NCBI RefSeq assembly: GCF_900143085.1
Contig: NZ_FRCZ01000001.1
Coordinates: forward strand, 372,001-436,000
DNA: 64,000 nt
From: Gracilibacillus kekensis
GTDB taxonomy: Bacteria; Bacillota; Bacilli; Bacillales; Amphibacillaceae
Reading direction: 5' to 3'
Position numbers and translations under genes: made by a program. The first letter of the stretch is position 1. Every line of letters begins with the position of its first letter. Positions 48,845 through 56,550 of this stretch are shown piece by piece. The notes beneath the pieces are model-generated. The model was not told the origin of the DNA, searched no databases, and worked only from the letters and a program-made list of their open reading frames with translations.

Positions 48845-49246
48845 AATGTAGATGAGATGCTTCCTCGTCTACATTTCTTACCACATTTATAGTGTTAATA
48901 CCGTTGAGATGGTCTGTCGTCGGCATTTTATACCATATTTACCATGCTAATGCCGATGAGATGCTCTCTCGTCGACATTTCGTGCCACATTTACAATGAT
49001 AATGCCGATGAGATACTCTCTCGTCGGCATTTCGTCCCACATTTTCAATGCTAATGCCGATGAGATGCTCTCTCGTCGGCATTTCGTCCCACATTTTCAA
49101 TGCTAATGCCGATGAGATGCTCTCTCGTCGGCATTTCGTGCCACATTTACAATGATAATGCCGATGAGACGTACTCTCGTCGGCATTTCGTGGCACATTT
49201 TCAATGTTAATGCCGATGAGACGCTCTCTCACTGGCTTTTTGAGTC
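48845..49246. repeat. Tandem array of 52-bp hairpin units (7.7 copies)
   Basis: Units start at 48845, 48897, 48949, 49001, 49053, 49105, 49157 and 49209 (partial), exactly 52 bp apart. Each has a 31-nt hairpin with arms AATGCCGATGAGA / TCTCGTCGGCATT and a 5-nt loop, then a 21-nt spacer. Unit 1 has changed both arms (AATGTAGATGAG / CTCGTCTACATT) so pairing is kept. Units 4 and 5 differ by one base, and units 3 and 6 share a spacer form. A 97-codon minus-strand frame across the array is a by-product. Confidence 0.9.
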
Positions 49247-49301
49247 TTAATCCAAAATAACCATCAGATATCTATTGGACATTACGTTTTATATGGGTAT
49301 T

Positions 49302-50282
49302 CTACCAAGCGTATGCTTCTGGTGTTTGTCCACCTGGTCCAGGAAATATTTCTTCTAATTTTTGCAGTACTTCCGCTGTTAATTTCACCTCAACCGCACG
49401 CAGCGATTTCTCTATTTGTTCTACGGTTCGCACTCCAATAATCGGTGCGTCAACAGCAGAGTTTGTTAGTAACCATGCTAGCGCCACCGTATCTTCCCGT
49501 TCACCGATCTCCTTACATAGTGCACCAAATTGTTCTAATTGTGCTCGTTGTTTTTCTGCTCTTTCTTGACTGTGTCTACTTCTGGAGTTTTTAGCTGGAT
49601 TAAGTGCATTTCCACCTAATAATCCTCCATCTAACGGACTCCACGGGACAACACCTATACCGTACCTTTTGGCAGCTGGTAAAACTTCCAATTCAGGTAA
49701 ACGACAATTCAAATTGTATTTATGCTGTTCCAACACGAGTCCAAGAAAATTACGTGCTTTTGCGCTCGCTTGTGCTTCCGCTAACGCCCAACCTGGAAAG
49801 TTACTAGAGCCTACATAATCTAATTTACCTTGTTGATTTGCAATTTCAAAAGCAGGCCATATTTCTTCCCATGAAGTACGTCGATCAACATGGTGCATCA
49901 TATAAATTTCAACATGATCTGTCTGTAACCGACGTAAAGAATCCTCCAAATGACGCTTAATCTTATATGCTGAAAGGCCTTGTTCATCATTTGGACCGTA
50001 ATTCGGATCAAACATCTTTTCATGCATCTTCGTTGCTAATACCACTTTTTCTCTTCGATTGCCACCTTGTTGAAACCATCTTCCAATAATTTTCTCTGTT
50101 AATCCAGCATTCTCACCCCAACCATAATTGTTAGCGGTGTCAAAATAGTTAATACCTGCATCAAGTGCAGCATCCATAATTTTAAAAGCTTCTTTTTCTT
50201 CGGTATCGACACCGAAATTCATCGTGCCTAAACATAGTTTACTTATTCTCATACCTGAGCGACCTAAATAAGTATATTCCAT
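49302..50282 (-). CDS. Aldo/keto reductase
   Basis: A 326-residue (beta/alpha)8 oxidoreductase of the AKR family with the catalytic Asp/Tyr in FDTANNYGWGENAG, the Lys in VLATKMHEKM and the His in MMHHVDRRTSWEEIW. NADPH-binding residues lie near APIIGVRTVEQIEKSLRAVE. It resembles YghZ/YccK-type general stress oxidoreductases; physiological aldehyde unknown. The gene is monocistronic, with AGGGGAT before the ATG. Confidence 0.9.
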   Translation of the reverse strand: MEYTYLGRSGMRISKLCLGTMNFGVDTEEKEAFKIMDAALDAGINYFDTANNYGWGENAGLTEKIIGRWFQQGGNRREKVVLATKMHEKMFDPNYGPNDEQGLSAYKIKRHLEDSLRRLQTDHVEIYMMHHVDRRTSWEEIWPAFEIANQQGKLDYVGSSNFPGWALAEAQASAKARNFLGLVLEQHKYNLNCRLPELEVLPAAKRYGIGVVPWSPLDGGLLGGNALNPAKNSRSRHSQERAEKQRAQLEQFGALCKEIGEREDTVALAWLLTNSAVDAPIIGVRTVEQIEKSLRAVEVKLTAEVLQKLEEIFPGPGGQTPEAYAW

Positions 50283-50460
50283 TTCCTATCCCCTCCTTCA
50301 CTCCATTTAAAATGTAGCACCAGTTTATCTAAATAGCAAGAGGGACAAATTATTTGCGCGTTTTCGTTACAACATTTAAAGAGATAATCGCTAAAGAAGG
50401 TCAAACAAAGTAAAATATGTTATGATATTTTGAGATGAAGGATAAATTGGAGGTTGAGAA

Positions 50461-51366
50461 ATGGGAAAAAGAATTTTGTTATTTCTATTAACAAATATTT
50501 TAGTAATGACAACCATCGTCATTGCATGGTCTTTGATCACTAGGTACACCAATATTGGTGCAATTCAAAACGCTGAAGGCCAGATATCATATGGCGCACT
50601 AATGATATTTAGTATTCTTGTAGGTTTCGCTGGGGCGTTCATTTCACTTGCGATGTCACGTTGGATGGCTAAGATGATGATGAAAGTGAAAGTGATCGAT
50701 CCAAGCCGTCCTGCAAATGCACAGGAACGCATGGTTTATGAAAAAGTCGAACGTCTTTCACGTACAGCAGGCTTGGTTCATACACCACAAGTTGGAATCT
50801 ACCAATCAGCGGAAGTAAATGCCTTTGCGACAGGGCCAACTAAAAAACGCTCCTTAGTTGCTGTATCTTCAGGTCTTTTGCAGACAATGGATGATGATGC
50901 GATTGAAGGAATTATTGCTCATGAGGTGGCACACGTTGCGAATGGTGATATGGTAACGATGACGTTATTACAAGGTATCGTCAACACATTTGTTGTTTTC
51001 TTTTCAAGAATCGCAGCGATTATTGTCTCACGTTTTGTACGTTCCGAAATTCAATGGATCGTTCAATTTGCAGCAATTATCGTATTTCAGATTTTATTCT
51101 CGATACTTGGTAGTATTGTTGTCAGTGCTTATTCCCGTCACCGAGAATATCACGCAGACAAGGGTGGAGCTGACTTAGCTGGTCGTGACAAAATGGCACA
51201 TGCGCTACGTTCATTAAAAATGTACGTTGATCGTGCTAAAGTCAACGATCGTACAGACGACTCTGCAATTCAAACAATGAAAATCAATGGAAAAAGCAGC
51301 ATGATGACCTTATTTTCTTCCCACCCACCATTAGACGACCGCATTGCAAAACTGGAACAACGATAA
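50461..51366 (+). CDS. htpX: Membrane metalloprotease HtpX
   Basis: A 301-residue M48 protease. Two N-terminal helices are followed by the zinc motif HEVAH (154-158) and two further helices; the third ligand Glu is in [17 protein letters not shown]. It degrades damaged membrane proteins and is usually heat- or envelope-stress-induced. It has a strong GGAGG site and its own terminator. Confidence 0.95.
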   Translation: MGKRILLFLLTNILVMTTIVIAWSLITRYTNIGAIQNAEGQISYGALMIFSILVGFAGAFISLAMSRWMAKMMMKVKVIDPSRPANAQERMVYEKVERLSRTAGLVHTPQVGIYQSAEVNAFATGPTKKRSLVAVSSGLLQTMDDDAIEGIIAHEVAHVANGDMVTMTLLQGIVNTFVVFFSRIAAIIVSRFVRSEIQWIVQFAAIIVFQILFSILGSIVVSAYSRHREYHADKGGADLAGRDKMAHALRSLKMYVDRAKVNDRTDDSAIQTMKINGKSSMMTLFSSHPPLDDRIAKLEQR

Positions 51367-51376
51367 AGTGTACTTT

Positions 51377-51411
51377 AATCAGTAGGAGGTTTAATCTCCT
51401 GCTGATTTTTT
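51377..51411 (+). terminator. Terminator of htpX
   Basis: Stem AATCAGTAGGAG / CTCCTGCTGATT with a 7-nt loop, followed by TTTTTTA. Confidence 0.85.
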
Positions 51412-51458
51412 ATCATCGACTTCTGCTTTAAACAGGAATCCTTTTTAAATGAAGAATT

Positions 51459-51608
51459 TCAAATTACTTTTTTACCATGTTCCATCTGATTTAAAAGCCG
51501 GTCTAATTCTTGAGAAATTCTTAGTAACTCATGATAACTTACCTTTTTTTCGTAAGCCTGGTACATCGCCCTTCGAACATCATCAATTCTTTGGTCTAAT
51601 TTTCGCAA
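51459..51608 (-). CDS. Spo0E-like aspartyl-phosphate phosphatase
   Basis: A 49-residue protein, too short for most gene finders, reading LRKLDQRIDDVRRAMYQAYE then RISQELDRLLNQMEHGKKVI. The S-Q-E-L-D signature and two-helix length match Spo0E/YnzD-type phosphatases, which remove phosphate from Spo0A and delay sporulation. The start is TTG with GGAG 7 nt upstream. It stands alone on the minus strand. Confidence 0.75.
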   Translation of the reverse strand: MRKLDQRIDDVRRAMYQAYEKKVSYHELLRISQELDRLLNQMEHGKKVI

Positions 51609-51686
51609 AGATATTACTCCTTTTCGTTTAAATTAATTATAGAATACCCAAATTTTAACTTTTTGAAACATGAAGGGCACTTCTGA

Positions 51687-51904
51687 TCAGCTTGCTTTTG
51701 AATCGACTCGGTATCCTAATATCGATATTATGTCGGTTAATTGGTCAACACTCACAATGGTTTCCTCAAAATACACTTTCACTTTGCAGTCATATAAGAG
51801 AACATGAACTTCTTTGACACGTCTACGTTATTCAATTTCCCTTCAATTCTTTGAAGAGACGATAAAGAAGTTATTGTTTCTACTGGGAATTTGATTGTGC
51901 TCAT
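51687..51904 (-). pseudogene. Heavy-metal-associated (HMA) domain gene, frameshifted and lacking CxxC
   Basis: The frame opens MSTIKFPVETITSLSSLQRI with ATG at 51904 and goes on to NNVDV, then stops early. A +1 shift gives EVHVLLYDCKVKVYFEETIV and ends in ILGYRVDSKAS. A single lost G at about 51815 (GACGGTGTC to GACGTGTC) would rejoin the two parts. The metal-binding CxxC, expected right after ETIT, reads SLSS. Both the frameshift and the missing cysteines argue for decay. It is divergent from the Crp/Fnr gene, an arrangement seen with intact HMA genes in relatives, as far as I recall. Confidence 0.7.
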
Positions 51905-52098
51905 TGTCTAGTCGCTCCTTAGTGATTGTTTACGAACATCTTAACCGTATATAGAGCTTAAAACATTGATCTTAATCAACTTTTTTTAAATTGCTACTAG
52001 AATATGCGCATTAATGAATTTATCATGTTAAAATAATAAGTAATAGAAAGACGGTCGATTTACTTGTAATGAGTGAGAAACAAGGGGGTTTTAAACAG

Positions 52099-52797
52099 AT
52101 GAGCATAAATAATTGTAATCATTCCTCCAATCAAGAATCACTGGATAGTTGTGTTGCAAAGGTACCTATCTTTAATCATCTAGATAGAAATCAACTTGAT
52201 GAAATTATGAGGACGGTTCAATCCACCACTTTTCAAAAAGGAGATCCTATTTACCAGGCAGGGGATACCTCTGACACATTATATATTGTGCATAAAGGCA
52301 GGGTGAAGATCTATCACCTAGCTCCAGATGGCAAGGAACACATTGTTTCATTACTTTTTCCTGGTGACTTTACTGGTGAATACGCACTTTTTAACGAAAC
52401 TATTCACGAATCATACGCAGAAGCTTTAGAAAAAACACAAATGTGTAGAATCAAACGAGAAGATTTACAAGCCATTTTAGAAGAATATCCATCAATTTCG
52501 TTAAAAGTTTCACAAGAATTTTCGCAAAAATTAATGCAATCAGAACAACAATCAACTTATTTTGCAACAGAAAAAGTCCATACGAGAATCGCTTTATATT
52601 TAGCAGATCTTTACGACAAACAAAACGAAGCTGTGATTGAATTACCAGTAAGTCGTAAAGACTTAGCTGGCTATCTGGGCACAACCCCAGAAACAATCAG
52701 TAGAAAAATTTTGGAGTTGGAAGATAATGGATACCTAAAACAACACACTAGCAGAAAGATCGAACTATTTGAATTAGAAAAATTAAGACAGATCTAG
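52099..52797 (+). CDS. Crp/Fnr-family transcriptional regulator
   Basis: A 232-residue regulator with a cyclic-nucleotide-binding-like fold (FQKGDPIYQAGDTSDTLYIV, LLFPGDFTGEYALFNETIHE) and a C-terminal winged helix-turn-helix (SRKDLAGYLGTTPETISRKI). Only two N-terminal Cys (NCNH and DSCV) are visible, fewer than the four needed for an Fnr iron-sulfur cluster, though redox or metal sensing by thiols is possible. An upstream ATG at 52069 is in frame, but AAGGGGG points to 52099. Confidence 0.88.
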   Translation: MSINNCNHSSNQESLDSCVAKVPIFNHLDRNQLDEIMRTVQSTTFQKGDPIYQAGDTSDTLYIVHKGRVKIYHLAPDGKEHIVSLLFPGDFTGEYALFNETIHESYAEALEKTQMCRIKREDLQAILEEYPSISLKVSQEFSQKLMQSEQQSTYFATEKVHTRIALYLADLYDKQNEAVIELPVSRKDLAGYLGTTPETISRKILELEDNGYLKQHTSRKIELFELEKLRQI

Positions 52798-52838
52798 TAT
52801 GCTGGTCTGAGGTGTAATAGGCATCGCTCCACTAAAAA

Positions 52839-52869
52839 AAGAAGGGTCTTATAATTATCTGCCCTTCTT
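52839..52869 (-). terminator. Terminator hairpin shared by the Hsp70-like operon and the Crp/Fnr gene
   Basis: Stem AAGAAGGG / CCCTTCTT. On the minus strand it is followed by TTTTTTTAGT, so it should stop the chaperone operon. Confidence 0.65.
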
Positions 52870-52951
52870 GCAAATTATTTCTTCTTGCATTTCGCACTGT
52901 TCTTCTTGCAGATTTCTTTTTCTTCTTGCATTTCGCGCTGGTCTTCATGCA
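52864..52951. repeat. CTTCTTGCA short repeat, second locus
   Basis: Five copies of CTTCTTGCA (last one CTTCATGCA) begin at 52864, 52881, 52902, 52922 and 52943, i.e. spacing 17, 21, 20 and 21 bp, with TTTCGC(A/G)CTG between some. The same motif occurs at 30232-30282. Confidence 0.7.
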
Positions 52952-52973
52952 AATGAGAAATGAGTACTTCTAT

Positions 52974-53297
52974 TTAGAAGATCTCTTTAGCTAAAACAGT
53001 ATCCATATAATCTATGTTTCCGTCCTGATTGATATCATAATTGAGCTCTGTCCCTCCGAAAGCAGCGGGGTTTGTTTCAAATTGGTCGATGACAGAATTA
53101 TTATCGAGATCTGCTTGGAATTCATCCATCATCCCATCATTGTTTAGATCAACATCAAATTGGTCCATTAATAAATCGTGATCCAGATCATTAATGCCAT
53201 ATGTACCATATTCTGAAAGCTGGTACATTTGCAAGTCACTCTCATCAATACTCATATCATGATTCATATCTAAAAAATCTAGTGGGTCTATTTCCAT
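52974..53297 (-). CDS. Small EF-hand-like calcium-binding protein
   Basis: About 107 residues, very acidic, with four Asp-rich loops: DMNHDMSIDESDL, DVDLNNDGMMDEF, DLDNNSVIDQFE and DINQDGNIDYMD. They fit EF-hand or dockerin-type calcium loops. No signal peptide or membrane segment is visible, so the protein appears cytoplasmic. The frame opens at ATG 53315, but GGGAGG lies inside its first codons; ATG 53303 or 53297 fit better. It is the last gene of the Hsp70-like operon, directly after the 293-residue protein gene. Confidence 0.75.
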   Translation of the reverse strand: MEIDPLDFLDMNHDMSIDESDLQMYQLSEYGTYGINDLDHDLLMDQFDVDLNNDGMMDEFQADLDNNSVIDQFETNPAAFGGTELNYDINQDGNIDYMDTVLAKEIF

Positions 53298-53315
53298 TGA
53301 CATCATTCCTCCCAT

Positions 53316-54197
53316 TTAATCAAATAATTTCTGAATACGACTACTTGTTTTCCTTATTTTTTCCGCTTGTTTCTTTTTTACATTTTCTATCGTTCCTTCA
53401 AATTTTTGATCAAAATCAAATTGAAAGGTATAAATGAATTTATTTTTAATTTGTGTACTATTCCCAATGGACAGTAGTTTTTCTCTATCACCATCTGCCA
53501 CTTTTTGTTTTAATTCATCCTTCAAAAGGGATTCAGCAGGAGTAAATCCTATTTTTCTTGATATATTTAGCGAGCGAAAATACATCTTTTGATTTCCCGC
53601 CAACTGATAAAACTGTGCCAAATAGAAGAAAAATTCCGCTTGAAAACGGGGAATTCTTTCAATTTGAATCGCTTTCGTGAGATATTGAATTGCCTTTTTC
53701 AGTAAATTGTACCTCTTACGATTAGAATTTGCGTATGCAGAAGAATACGCTAATGCTTTACCTAAAATCACCAGGTCTTCCACATCATTTCGATGTTCAT
53801 CACTTTTCACTCTTTCAGCTGTTAATGCAATGGCTATTCCTAAATAAGTGGAAGGTGAAGCTTTTTCAAAATCTTCATCAATGGCATTTAAGCCTGAAGC
53901 AACCCCTTTTCCAACAACAAAACCAAACGGATTGATCACTGCTCTTCCGACATTCATACCACTGTTCCACTTCTGATAAGTAATAAGCGCCTCGTAGAAA
54001 AACAACCAATAAAGAGGATTATCTGGTTCTTTTTCAAGCTTTTCCTGTAGATCGGCTACACCTGTTGCACCCTGGGTGGCATCAGTTACGACTGACAAAA
54101 TAGGTAAGGAAGCCAATTCCTTTTTTGCCTTTTTAGAAAAGTTACTTAATTGATGCTGCTGTTCTTTCGATAGAAAGTCATCATACCAGTTGCTCAA
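53316..54197 (-). CDS. TPR-like helical protein of the Hsp70 operon, unknown function
   Basis: A 293-residue mostly helical protein beginning MSNWYDDFLSKEQQHQLSNF. Residues about 55-80 (EKLEKEPDNPLYWLFFYEAL) and 165-215 (LLKKAIQYLTKAIQIERIPR, FYLAQFYQLAGNQKMYFRSL) look like TPR units. A short hydrophobic stretch near 95-105 (NPFGFVVGKGVASG) may contact membrane. The basic C-terminus is KKKQAEKIRKTSSRIQKLFD. TTG start with GAGGTGAT. I do not recognise a named family. It sits between the J-like and EF-hand-like genes. Confidence 0.7.
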   Translation of the reverse strand: MSNWYDDFLSKEQQHQLSNFSKKAKKELASLPILSVVTDATQGATGVADLQEKLEKEPDNPLYWLFFYEALITYQKWNSGMNVGRAVINPFGFVVGKGVASGLNAIDEDFEKASPSTYLGIAIALTAERVKSDEHRNDVEDLVILGKALAYSSAYANSNRKRYNLLKKAIQYLTKAIQIERIPRFQAEFFFYLAQFYQLAGNQKMYFRSLNISRKIGFTPAESLLKDELKQKVADGDREKLLSIGNSTQIKNKFIYTFQFDFDQKFEGTIENVKKKQAEKIRKTSSRIQKLFD

Positions 54198-54212
54198 CTT
54201 CCATCACCTCAC

Positions 54213-55340
54213 TTATAATCCTGATAAAAACATGCCAATTATTGCTACTGCAATGATGATAAGAATGAGACAACCCAGAATCTGTTTAATCCGTTCCGCA
54301 TAAAAGTAATATACGAAACCGACAATTATACCAACTATTGGAGTCGCGATAAATGAAAAGATAATACCGACAATAATTGATCCCAGGATCGATCCTCGTA
54401 AATCTTCGCCTGCTTCTTCTTGATAACTGGACAGTTGTTGCGCTTGAGTATTATTTAATACATATTGACGATCCCTGAGCCACTCATCTACCTCTTGATA
54501 CGAAGGTTGATTCATCTCTTTCACGAGTCGAACTAAATCTGGCAGTGCAGGATGGTTTTGATCAACTTCGTCACAATCATTCATAATAAATGCCATCACT
54601 TGTTGCTTTTCTTCTTCATTATTAGGCAACTTGCGTATTTTTTTCAGTGTGTTTTTTCGTAAAAACTCATCTTGATTTAGAAATGCTAAAAAGTATAATT
54701 CCGATAATAAGAAATAGTTCTCAATGTCAATTGGTGTGACTAAAAGCCCTTCTTCAATTACTCTGATCGACTTATCCAATTGTTCTTGCCTGGTATAAAA
54801 ATGAGAGAGTAATAAATGATAATTTCGTTCGTTTAAATTAAGCTGGATCAGTTTTTTGAGCTGTACTTCTTCTTTATGCGTATCCCCTAAATGAAAATAA
54901 ATTTGACGCATTAAAAGACGATATTCTTCTGAATGAGGATTCTCTAATATCAGATCTGCTCCCAGCTTCTTTGCATTCTGAAACCTTTCCAAAGATACAT
55001 ACACATCTGCCAGCCTGTACTTTACCGTTAAATCATCTGGATAGTCTTGTAGCATCTCCTCCAGAAGTTGTGCTGCTCTATAATAATTTTCGTTACTGAT
55101 ATGCTCGACAACTTGGTGTGCCGTCGCTTCATACCTTCCACCATCTTGTTTCATGCGATCATATTCTTGCCTTTTTTCTTCGTTAAAAAGTGTTTCATAA
55201 GCCTGATTCAATTCCTGAAATTTTTCAGGAAATTTTTCATTCGTATAAATTCGTATTTGGCGATAATAGGCTCTTTTAATATCTGTTTGTGAGGCATTTT
55301 CGTCTACACCTAAAACCTCATATAAATTCTGTTCCTCCAT
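54213..55340 (-). CDS. Membrane J-domain-like protein lacking HPD, with TPR region
   Basis: A 375-residue protein. Residues 5-65 align to a J-domain (LYEVLGVDENASQTDIKRAY and FQELNQAYETL...EYDRMK), but the HPD tripeptide that stimulates Hsp70 ATPase is replaced by about TNE (33-35, after Y32), and the loop is shortened. TPR-like helices run about 75-280. The C-terminus has two or three transmembrane helices (near 305-375). It starts right after the preceding TPR gene's stop (TAAATG). It may tether the operon's Hsp70 to the membrane rather than trigger ATP hydrolysis. Confidence 0.82.
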   Translation of the reverse strand: MEEQNLYEVLGVDENASQTDIKRAYYRQIRIYTNEKFPEKFQELNQAYETLFNEEKRQEYDRMKQDGGRYEATAHQVVEHISNENYYRAAQLLEEMLQDYPDDLTVKYRLADVYVSLERFQNAKKLGADLILENPHSEEYRLLMRQIYFHLGDTHKEEVQLKKLIQLNLNERNYHLLLSHFYTRQEQLDKSIRVIEEGLLVTPIDIENYFLLSELYFLAFLNQDEFLRKNTLKKIRKLPNNEEEKQQVMAFIMNDCDEVDQNHPALPDLVRLVKEMNQPSYQEVDEWLRDRQYVLNNTQAQQLSSYQEEAGEDLRGSILGSIIVGIIFSFIATPIVGIIVGFVYYFYAERIKQILGCLILIIIAVAIIGMFLSGL

Positions 55341-56534
55341 TTACTCTTCCTCCAACAATCTATTTAAGTGAGTTTGGGCCTTGTTAGCAGTCCATTGCTG
55401 AGGAAAACGGTCAACGATTTCACGTAATAATTCGGTTGCCTGTTCAATTTGTCCTTTGTCGATCGCTAATTCCGCTAATTGTAACATTAAATCATCAAGG
55501 TATGGCGATTTTTGAAAATGACTGCTCTTTGATTCGATGAATGACACCATCGCTTCTTCAACAGGTTGACCAACCATCAATGAAGATTGAATCTGTAAAT
55601 ATCTCGCATCATCTGAGAAATATTGTTCGTGATCATAGTTATATGATTTCTCTAATAACGTTGCAGCTCTTTCATAGTCTTCCTGATGAAAAGCTTTCAA
55701 CCCTTGTTGATACGCTTCTTTACTTGCTAAAGTATTAAGGTTTTCAAGATTGGTCACAAACCCGATACGTTCTTCCATTTGGCTATATTCATCTTCTAAC
55801 GCTTCATATGTAATCATCTGTTCTTCCAGCTTCGATTCTAAGGTATCAATCTTATTTCTCTGATCAGACAAAAGGTCTTCATCCACTTGGACAGCATCGG
55901 TATCTTCTGCTACAATTGGTATCTCTTTTGTATCAGGAAAAACTTTACTTCCAACAAACAGCCCTATCACAAGTACTGTTGCGAAGGCTACCATTGATAG
56001 CCACCGACGATTGCTTGACTTCGGTTCTTCTTTAATACGATAGCGATTCAAATCAATCGATTGTTGGATATACAAGGGCGCTTCATTATATAGAGAAAAT
56101 GCCTTTTTACGATCACCGGAATGAATTAAGCTAATTAAATATGCCTTATAAACGGATACAGGTAAAGGCAAGTCATGATCCTCGTGAAAGACTACTGAAA
56201 AGTCCTGTAGAGCTTTCTGAAATTGACCTTTCTTTACTTTTTTAATTCCTTCATTATATCTTGAAAAGATCACCTTATACTTGGGAAATTGAAGGTCTAT
56301 TTGCTTCTGTAACTCTCTTACTTGTGGGATCACACCAGGACTTACTGAACGCAGCATTGCTTTTGCATGATAAGGATTGCCCATCCTTGCTTCTACTAAT
56401 GCTAAAGCCCAAAGCAACTGAGAATGATCAGGATAATGAATCATTATATCTTCGAGCACTTTCTTTGCCCGAAGATAATCCTTTTTATCTATAAAATCTA
56501 ATGCTTGCTGGTAGTTTTCTTTGATTGTATCCAT
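55341..56534 (-). CDS. TPR membrane protein of the Hsp70 operon
   Basis: About 397 residues: N-terminal TPR helices (ALDFIDKKDYLRAKKVLEDI), one transmembrane helix near 190 (MVAFATVLVIGLFVGSKVF), a coiled coil (KIDTLESKLEEQMITYEALE) and C-terminal TPR units (FHQEDYERAATLLEKSYNYD, QIEQATELLREIVDRFPQQW). A TTG at 56558 is also in frame, overlapping the DnaK-like stop; ATG 56534 after AAAGGATG is preferred. Two helical-repeat domains on either side of a membrane helix suggest a scaffold. Confidence 0.78.
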   Translation of the reverse strand: MDTIKENYQQALDFIDKKDYLRAKKVLEDIMIHYPDHSQLLWALALVEARMGNPYHAKAMLRSVSPGVIPQVRELQKQIDLQFPKYKVIFSRYNEGIKKVKKGQFQKALQDFSVVFHEDHDLPLPVSVYKAYLISLIHSGDRKKAFSLYNEAPLYIQQSIDLNRYRIKEEPKSSNRRWLSMVAFATVLVIGLFVGSKVFPDTKEIPIVAEDTDAVQVDEDLLSDQRNKIDTLESKLEEQMITYEALEDEYSQMEERIGFVTNLENLNTLASKEAYQQGLKAFHQEDYERAATLLEKSYNYDHEQYFSDDARYLQIQSSLMVGQPVEEAMVSFIESKSSHFQKSPYLDDLMLQLAELAIDKGQIEQATELLREIVDRFPQQWTANKAQTHLNRLLEEE

Positions 56535-56550
56535 AGATTCTTTACATCCT

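Noticed and set aside
48939-49232. 97-codon minus-strand frame over the 52-bp repeat array
   Set aside because: The repeat period is not a multiple of three, the frame only stays open because of repeat composition, it has no ribosome site, and the hairpin structure with covariation explains the region better.
48845-49246. CRISPR array
   Set aside because: Spacers between the palindromes are only 21 nt and nearly identical to each other, and no cas genes are in the window.
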